DNA of 64,000 nt from Chryseobacterium sp. GVT01B (lineage in GTDB: Bacteria; Bacteroidota; Bacteroidia; Flavobacteriales; Weeksellaceae). The stretch spans positions 248,001-312,000 of the forward strand of contig NZ_JAHXYI010000007.1 of assembly GCF_019970045.1 (NCBI RefSeq), in the 5' to 3' direction. Every line of letters begins with the position of its first letter. Within the stretch, counting starts at the first letter, position 1. The position numbers were made by a program, and so were the translations under genes. Of this stretch, positions 59,202-64,000 are shown in pieces. Below the pieces are notes generated by a model. That model worked only from the letters and a program-made list of their open reading frames with translations. It did no database searches and was not told the DNA's origin.

Positions 59202-60515
59202 TTACTTTTTCTCAGGTACGTAATTAATGATTATTCTTTGGTTAGAATTAAGATACTTTTTAGCCGCATTTTGAAGATCTTGTTTGGTGATAGATCTGTA
59301 AATGTCGATTTCTTTGTTGATCAAATTCGTGTCACCCATCAATACGTGGTTGGTTGCCAATGAAGCAGCAATTCCCTGAATGTTTGAGTTAGCATTTACA
59401 AACTGGTTTTCGTATTGGTTCTGAAGTTTTTGATAATCTTCTTCAGAGATTAAAGTAGTCTGAAGTTTTTTGATTTCAGCATCAATGTCAGCCTGTAAAG
59501 CCTGCTTTGTAGTCTGTCCCATCGGGATCGCGAAGAATGCGAAAATACTGTAATCTTCAAGACCCTGGTTGAAAGCAGCTACCTGAAGTGCTTTTTTATC
59601 CTGATCTACTAATTTTTTATATAAAACAGAAGATTTTCCATTACTTAAGTAAGAAGAAAGCATATCTAAAACATAAGCATCTTTCTCTTTGTTAGCCGGA
59701 GTTCTGTACGCGAAAACATAAGCAGGAAGCTGGATGTTCGGGTCTGTTGCCGTTACTTCCTTTTCCTGAGTGATAGGAGCATCTTTAGGGAAATCTTTTG
59801 GATATAAAGTCCCTTTTGGAATTCCTCCATAGTAAGTTTCAATCCATTTTTTAGTCTGCTCAGGTTTGATGTCTCCTGCAACAACTAAAGTAGCATTATT
59901 CGGAACGTAATACTTTTTGTAGAACGCCTGGAATTCTTCTAATTTAGCAGAGTTCAGATCTTCCATAGAACCGATTGTAGGCCAGTTGTATGGGTGATTG
60001 GTAAATAAATTTTTCTGAATTGTAGTGAAAAGGTTTCCATAAGGCTGGTTATCCATTCTTAATCTTTTCTCTTCTTTTACAACCTCTCTTTGAGTATCCA
60101 CCCCAATCTGGTTGATCACCGCATGACGCATTCTTTCAGCTTCCATCCAAAGTCCAAGCTGTTCATTGTTGGAAGGGAATGTTTCATAGTAGTACGTTCT
60201 GTCATTGGTGGTGTTGGCATTGTTCTGTCCTCCGTTTGAAGAAACAATCTTGAACCAGTCTCCTCTTTTGATATTAGGAGTTCCTTCAAATAAAAGGTGT
60301 TCAAAGAAGTGAGCAAAACCTGTTCTGCCTTTTACTTCATCCTTTGCACCTACGTGGTACATTACACCCGTTGTTACAACCGGCGCCGAGTTATCCTGAT
60401 GAAGAATTACGTGAAGACCATTGGGAAGGTCATACTCTTCGAATTTGATTTGCTGTGCATTCAGCATTAGCCCGAAGAAAGCTACGGCAGCAGCAGAAAG
60501 AAGTCGCTTTTTCAT
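59202..60515 (-). CDS. M16 zinc metallopeptidase, catalytic subunit
   Basis: The frame runs to 60674, but the signal peptide starts at the methionine encoded at 60515 (MKKRLLSAAAVAFFGLMLNAQ), giving 437 aa. The zinc motif HxxEH is in TGFAHFFEHLLFEGT (about residues 64-78), with the distal zinc Glu in TQREVVKEEKRLR. The second domain contains ATLVVAGDIKPEQTKKW. It is likely a periplasmic peptidase that forms a heterodimer with the inactive chain encoded next, in the manner of mitochondrial processing peptidase-type M16B enzymes. Confidence 0.93.
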   Translation of the reverse strand: MKKRLLSAAAVAFFGLMLNAQQIKFEEYDLPNGLHVILHQDNSAPVVTTGVMYHVGAKDEVKGRTGFAHFFEHLLFEGTPNIKRGDWFKIVSSNGGQNNANTTNDRTYYYETFPSNNEQLGLWMEAERMRHAVINQIGVDTQREVVKEEKRLRMDNQPYGNLFTTIQKNLFTNHPYNWPTIGSMEDLNSAKLEEFQAFYKKYYVPNNATLVVAGDIKPEQTKKWIETYYGGIPKGTLYPKDFPKDAPITQEKEVTATDPNIQLPAYVFAYRTPANKEKDAYVLDMLSSYLSNGKSSVLYKKLVDQDKKALQVAAFNQGLEDYSIFAFFAIPMGQTTKQALQADIDAEIKKLQTTLISEEDYQKLQNQYENQFVNANSNIQGIAASLATNHVLMGDTNLINKEIDIYRSITKQDLQNAAKKYLNSNQRIIINYVPEKK

Positions 60516-60595
60516 AAAATTTAGAAATTGTTTACCAATTAGTATGAAAAGTGAATTAAATGTTACAGAATGTATAGAAATAGATATAAATGTGA

Positions 60596-60712
60596 GTAAT
60601 GAATGGTGAATTCGCTTCGCTTGTGAATTTGCTACGTGATTCGGGTCGCGAGATTTGAGGCTATGAATAATCATTCACAATTCACTTGCGAAGAAAATTG
60701 GCCATTGATAAA
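60596..60712. repeat. Dispersed intergenic element, family A (inverted copy)
   Basis: In reverse orientation to the copy at 38206: GAATGGTGAATTCGCTTCGC, then TTGTGAATTTGCTACGTGAT, CGGGTCGCGAGATTTGAGG, and CACTTGCGAAGAAAATTGGC at the far end. It lies between the divergent M16 and pcrA-type genes and ends about 50 bp before the pcrA promoter. Confidence 0.7.
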
Positions 60713-60763
60713 TATTATCAATACAATCTTAATACTTCAAATCCCTAACTTCTACATGAAAGT

Positions 60764-60793
60764 TTGAATTCTCCTCCGAATACCTTAATTTTG
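60764..60793 (+). promoter_or_regulatory. Promoter of the PcrA/UvrD helicase gene
   Basis: TTG at 60764-60766 is followed after 19 nt by TAATTTTG at 60786-60793, an exact Bacteroidota -33/-7 pair. The ATG at 60817 is 23 nt downstream. A GTG overlapping the end of the -7 box is an in-frame start candidate and should be disregarded. Confidence 0.75.
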
Positions 60794-60816
60794 TGTTCCC
60801 AAAATTTTTTTGCTGT

Positions 60817-63147
60817 ATGGACTATTTGAAAGGACTTAATGAATCACAATATGAAGCTGTTACCTCTTTACAGGGACCTTTAATGGTGCTTGCGGGAGCA
60901 GGTTCCGGGAAAACGCGTGTACTTACCATGCGTATTGCCCATTTAATACACAATGGAATAGATCCTTTCAATATCCTGGCGCTTACCTTTACCAATAAGG
61001 CTGCCCGTGAAATGAAAGACCGTATTGCAAAAGTAGTGGGGGACAGCAATGCAAGAAGCCTTTGGATGGGAACTTTCCACTCTGTTTTTGCAAGAATTTT
61101 AAGAATTGAGGCTCATTATCTTGGATACCCTTCCAATTTTACCATTTATGATCAGCAGGATGCCCTGAATGTGATCAAAAAAGTACTGAAGGATATGAAT
61201 ATCGATGCCGATCTTTATAAACCTAAAAAAGTTCAGGCAAGGATTTCAACTTATAAGAATAATCTGATTACGGTAAAAGCTTACTTCAACAATCCGGAAC
61301 TGATGGAAGCGGATGAAAAGGCGAACATGAAATTTATTGGGCAGATTTATCAGAAGTATGTAGACCAGTGTTTCAGAAACGGGTCCATGGATTTCGATGA
61401 CCTGTTGTTGAAAACCAATGAATTATTGACCCGTTTTCCGGAAGTATTGGCAAAATATCAGGACAGATTCAGGTATATCATGGTAGATGAGTACCAGGAT
61501 ACCAACCACTCTCAGTATCTTATCGTAAAAGCATTAGCTTCAAAATTTGAGAACATCTGTGTGGTAGGGGATGATGCACAATCTATTTACTCTTTCCGTG
61601 GAGCTAACATCTATAATATCTTAAACTTTAAAAAAGATTATACGGATGCTAAAACAGTCTCTCTGGAACAGAATTACCGTTCTACACAGAATATTGTAAA
61701 TGCGGCTAATGTAGTTATTGCAAAAAACCTGCAGCAGTTTAAGAAAAATGTATTCAGTGATAATGAAGAAGGCGATAAGATTAAAATATACCGATCTCTT
61801 TCTGATGCTGATGAAGCGAACTTTGTTGCCGGAAACATCTGGGAACTTCGTAACCGCGATCAGAGAAAATACAGTGATTTTGCCATTTTATACAGAACCA
61901 ACTCTCAGACACGTGCTTTTGAAGATGCGCTGAGACGTAAAAATATTCCATATAAAGTTTATGGAGGACTTTCTTTCTATCAAAGGAAAGAAGTAAAAGA
62001 CCTTATCGGTTATCTGCGACTTCTGATCAATGAAAATGATTCTGAAGCACTGATGAGAATTATCAACTACCCTGTAAGAGGAATTGGTGAAACAACACAG
62101 AATAAACTGATCGTTTTTGCAGATGCTCACAATATTGCAGTATCAAAAGTGTTGGAAAATCTTCCGATGTATGCCCCTCAATTAGGTCTGAACAACGGGG
62201 TTTTAAACAAACTGAACGACTTTTGGTCTATGATAAAAGCTTTCCAGGTATTACTGAAAACAGAGACGGCTTACAGTGTTGCTATGGAAGTGGCGAAACG
62301 AAGCGGATTGATTAAGTTTTTAAAAGATGATCAGACTCCTGAAGGAATTTCCAGAGTAGAAAACGTTCAGGAATTGATGAACTCTATGCAAGGGTTTATC
62401 GAAGAACAGATGCAGCTGGAAGACGGAGATCCGAGCCTTTCTAATTTCCTTGAAAATATTGCGCTTTCAGCAGATACTCAGGATAAGAACCTGGAAGATG
62501 ATATGGTTTCATTGATGACCATTCACCTTTCAAAAGGATTGGAATTCCCGGTTGTTCATTTGGTAGGGTTGGAAGAAAACCTGTTCCCAAGCTTTATGAG
62601 TTCTGCCACCAGAGAAGATCTTGAGGAAGAGAGAAGATTATTTTATGTAGCATTGACGAGAGCTGAGAAACAGGTGTTTTTCTCATACGCGGTTTCTCGT
62701 TTTCAATGGGGAAAAATTACTGATGCGGAACCTTCAAGATTTTTAAGTGAAATAGATGACGAATATATTGAATTCCTTAATCCGGCTCTTGAAAAAAGGT
62801 TTATCAATAATTCAGGGGTAAAATCCAATATTTTTGATGAACATCCTTCTGAAATGAAATCTTTCAAAAAGGTTGAAAAGAAGACTATCGATAGAGGTGA
62901 TGCTTCAAAACCCGCTCAGGAAGTAAGAAAGCTGAAACCTGTAAGTACAGCTAAAATTATCAACCCAAGCGGAGCTTCTTCTCAGGATATTGAAGTAGGA
63001 GATAAGGTGAGACATGACCGTTTCGGAATTGGAGAAGTTAGTTTCCTGGATGGAACAGATCCTCAGAATATCAAAGCAAAGGTTATTTTCATCCATGAAG
63101 GGGAGAAAAACCTCATTCTGAAATATGCTAAACTGACTAAGATTTAA
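60817..63147 (+). CDS. pcrA: ATP-dependent DNA helicase PcrA/UvrD
   Basis: This 776-aa SF1A helicase starts with MDYLKGLNESQYEAV. The Walker A motif is GAGSGKTRVL (residues 27-36), motif II MVDEYQDTNHSQY, motif III GDDAQSIYSFRGANI, motif IV NYRSTQNIV, and motif VI LTRAEKQVFF. The C-terminal part has the Tudor-like KVRHDRFGIGEV segment, which in PcrA binds RNA polymerase. It unwinds DNA 3' to 5' in nucleotide excision and mismatch repair. Start is set by a promoter whose -7 box overlaps an upstream GTG. Confidence 0.95.
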   Translation: MDYLKGLNESQYEAVTSLQGPLMVLAGAGSGKTRVLTMRIAHLIHNGIDPFNILALTFTNKAAREMKDRIAKVVGDSNARSLWMGTFHSVFARILRIEAHYLGYPSNFTIYDQQDALNVIKKVLKDMNIDADLYKPKKVQARISTYKNNLITVKAYFNNPELMEADEKANMKFIGQIYQKYVDQCFRNGSMDFDDLLLKTNELLTRFPEVLAKYQDRFRYIMVDEYQDTNHSQYLIVKALASKFENICVVGDDAQSIYSFRGANIYNILNFKKDYTDAKTVSLEQNYRSTQNIVNAANVVIAKNLQQFKKNVFSDNEEGDKIKIYRSLSDADEANFVAGNIWELRNRDQRKYSDFAILYRTNSQTRAFEDALRRKNIPYKVYGGLSFYQRKEVKDLIGYLRLLINENDSEALMRIINYPVRGIGETTQNKLIVFADAHNIAVSKVLENLPMYAPQLGLNNGVLNKLNDFWSMIKAFQVLLKTETAYSVAMEVAKRSGLIKFLKDDQTPEGISRVENVQELMNSMQGFIEEQMQLEDGDPSLSNFLENIALSADTQDKNLEDDMVSLMTIHLSKGLEFPVVHLVGLEENLFPSFMSSATREDLEEERRLFYVALTRAEKQVFFSYAVSRFQWGKITDAEPSRFLSEIDDEYIEFLNPALEKRFINNSGVKSNIFDEHPSEMKSFKKVEKKTIDRGDASKPAQEVRKLKPVSTAKIINPSGASSQDIEVGDKVRHDRFGIGEVSFLDGTDPQNIKAKVIFIHEGEKNLILKYAKLTKI

Positions 63148-63170
63148 TTTCAAAATAATAATAAGATAAA

Positions 63171-63204
63171 GAAAACGGATTCAAAATTTGGATCCGTTTT
63201 TTTT
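63171..63204 (+). terminator. Terminator of the PcrA/UvrD gene
   Basis: AAAACGGAT and ATCCGTTTT form a 9-bp stem around TCAAAATTTGG, followed by five more Ts. Confidence 0.88.
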
Positions 63205-63255
63205 ATTGTTTAAACGTTGAGGTCGCAATGTGGTTATTAAGAACTGTTTATTTTA

Positions 63256-63325
63256 GATCGCAATGGCGTTCCACTCAGCGAAGGAAATTTTCTCTGCTAA
63301 ACGAAGTGCCTTTGCGACCATCAGA
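63256..63325. repeat. Intergenic repeat, family B copy 2
   Basis: GATCGCAATGGCGTTCCACT and, later, AACGAAGTGCCTTTGCGACC, in the same order as in the copy at 1909. The outer parts can pair. It lies in the 399-bp gap between pcrA and the second TonB receptor; no other feature is seen in that gap besides the terminator and the promoter at 63476. Confidence 0.55.
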
Positions 63326-63475
63326 CTAAAAAGTTACAAAATCATAGCGTTTTTATTTTAGATCTAATACTCTCTAAACAACGTTTTTTATTGAAATGTT
63401 CTTAAATTATCATAACTTTAAATAGGGATAGAAAGAAACGATAACCATTTTTTATAAAAACAAAGTCTATTGATT

Positions 63476-63505
63476 TTGTGGACTAATAAATATATTTTAC
63501 ATTTG
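63476..63505 (+). promoter_or_regulatory. Promoter of the second TonB-dependent receptor gene
   Basis: TTG at 63476-63478, 19 nt spacer, TACATTTG at 63498-63505, followed by CACC. This is an exact Bacteroidota promoter pattern, with the ATG 41 nt downstream. Confidence 0.75.
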
Positions 63506-63546
63506 CACCTTGTAAAAAACATAAATGTTCAATCAAATTAAACTAT

Positions 63547-64000
63547 ATGAGAAATAAAAAAACTATTCTTTCGGCCTCTGTTTTATTTTTTCTTGGCGTA
63601 TTTACTTACGGACAGGAAAAAGACAGCATAAAAACAAATAAAGACAGTATAAAAACAAATAATGTAGAAGAAGTAGTGGTGCTGGGGTCAAGAGCCGGAG
63701 CCAGATCTAAAACAGACAGCCCGGTTCCTGTAGATGTTTTCAATGTAAAAGAATCTTCTATTATCCTTCCACAAACAAATATCGGACAAATCCTGAATGC
63801 GGTAGCCCCTTCATTTACTTCTACTATTCAGACCAACTCAGATGGAACAGACCATTTGGATCCTGCTCAGCTAAGGGGTTTGGGACCAGACCAGGTATTG
63901 GTTTTGGTTAATGGAAAAAGAAGACACACTTCAGCATTAGTGAATGTAAACGGAACACCGGGAAGAGGTACCGTAGGAACGGATTTAAATGCCATTCCGT
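63547..64000 (+). CDS. TonB-dependent receptor, N-terminal part (cut by window edge)
   Basis: The frame is open from the ATG at 63547 to the window end (151 codons). It starts with a signal peptide (MRNKKTILSASVLFFLGVFT, cleavage after YGQ), then a directly repeated KDSIKTN heptad (twice), and the TonB-dependent plug: EEVVVLGSRAGARSKTDSPV, LNAVAPSFTSTIQTNSDGTD, and PAQLRGLGPDQVLVLVNGKR. The VNVNGTPGRGTVGTDLNAIP segment is typical of large TonB receptors of Bacteroidota and Xanthomonas that import complex substrates. No N-terminal CarboxypepD_reg domain is present, unlike the receptor at 4222. The barrel lies beyond the window. Confidence 0.9.
   Translation, partial: MRNKKTILSASVLFFLGVFTYGQEKDSIKTNKDSIKTNNVEEVVVLGSRAGARSKTDSPVPVDVFNVKESSIILPQTNIGQILNAVAPSFTSTIQTNSDGTDHLDPAQLRGLGPDQVLVLVNGKRRHTSALVNVNGTPGRGTVGTDLNAIP

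Noticed and set aside
1..64000. CRISPR array, prophage or transposase
   Set aside because: No set of regularly spaced direct repeats, no integrase, recombinase or phage structural protein was found on either strand; the repeats present are small intergenic palindromes.

Overview
This 64 kb window is low-GC chromosomal DNA from a member of the Flavobacteriia (Bacteroidota), most likely Chryseobacterium or a close relative such as Elizabethkingia. The signs are: promoters of the TTG / TAnnTTTG type and few Shine-Dalgarno sites; a type IX secretion C-terminal sorting domain on a metalloprotease; a transketolase split into two genes; a PNGase F relative with a GLPGLI-like N-terminal region; SusC-style TonB-dependent receptors; and a 'grasp-with-spasm' RiPP locus. 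No phage, integrase, transposase, rRNA or CRISPR array was seen. The genus is inferred from gene content only.

Layout. 1-9.4 kb: 5' end of an azoreductase gene, an M20 peptidase, an unknown protein, a DUF2490-type protein, a TonB-dependent siderophore-type receptor, two unknown proteins, tRNA-Ser(GGA) and L-asparaginase. 9.6-18.3 kb: RNA-modification and envelope genes (trmH; the overlapping operon tsaD - 131-aa ORF - rsmE; a very large tamB divergent from tsaD by 4 bp; an Lrp/AsnC regulator; a small membrane protein). 18.3-21.7 kb: a tight five-gene minus-strand RiPP operon consisting of a double-glycine precursor peptide, a lipoprotein, an ATP-grasp ligase (GwsG), a 60-codon ORF and a SPASM protein (GwsS). 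22.5-31 kb: DUF4303 protein, two small membrane proteins, split transketolase, a secreted unknown protein, a reprolysin-like secreted metalloprotease and a sodium:solute symporter. 31.2-37.1 kb: a co-oriented cluster of nine genes with stress and detoxification character (two small GNATs, OsmC, YjdI ferredoxin-like protein, TMEM175-type channel, flavin reductase, two pirins, MFS efflux pump). 37.2-51.3 kb: unknown secreted protein, asparagine synthetase, PNGase F-like glycoamidase, rsmB-type methyltransferase, YjdM/PhnA, ABC ATPase, YceI lipoprotein, pheS, DUF3108 protein, a ferredoxin reductase/ferredoxin pair and a serine hydrolase. 51.4-64 kb: LOG-family protein, aminoacyl-histidine dipeptidase, lipoprotein, LURP-one-like protein, recR and a GT2 glycosyltransferase, secG, an M16 peptidase pair, a PcrA/UvrD helicase and the 5' part of a second TonB-dependent receptor.

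Most genes are housekeeping or common flavobacterial genes. The most notable accessory system is the grasp-with-spasm RiPP operon. Its SPASM protein keeps the seven C-terminal cluster cysteines but has no cysteine in its first 188 residues, so it lacks the radical-SAM CxxxCxxC motif. Also notable are several families of intergenic repeats. One is a ~140 bp element with imperfect terminal inverted repeats, present in five full or partial copies and always between genes. The PNGase F relative carries an extra N-terminal domain, and two genes have a promoter -7 box only 5 nt from the ATG, which suggests leaderless mRNAs.
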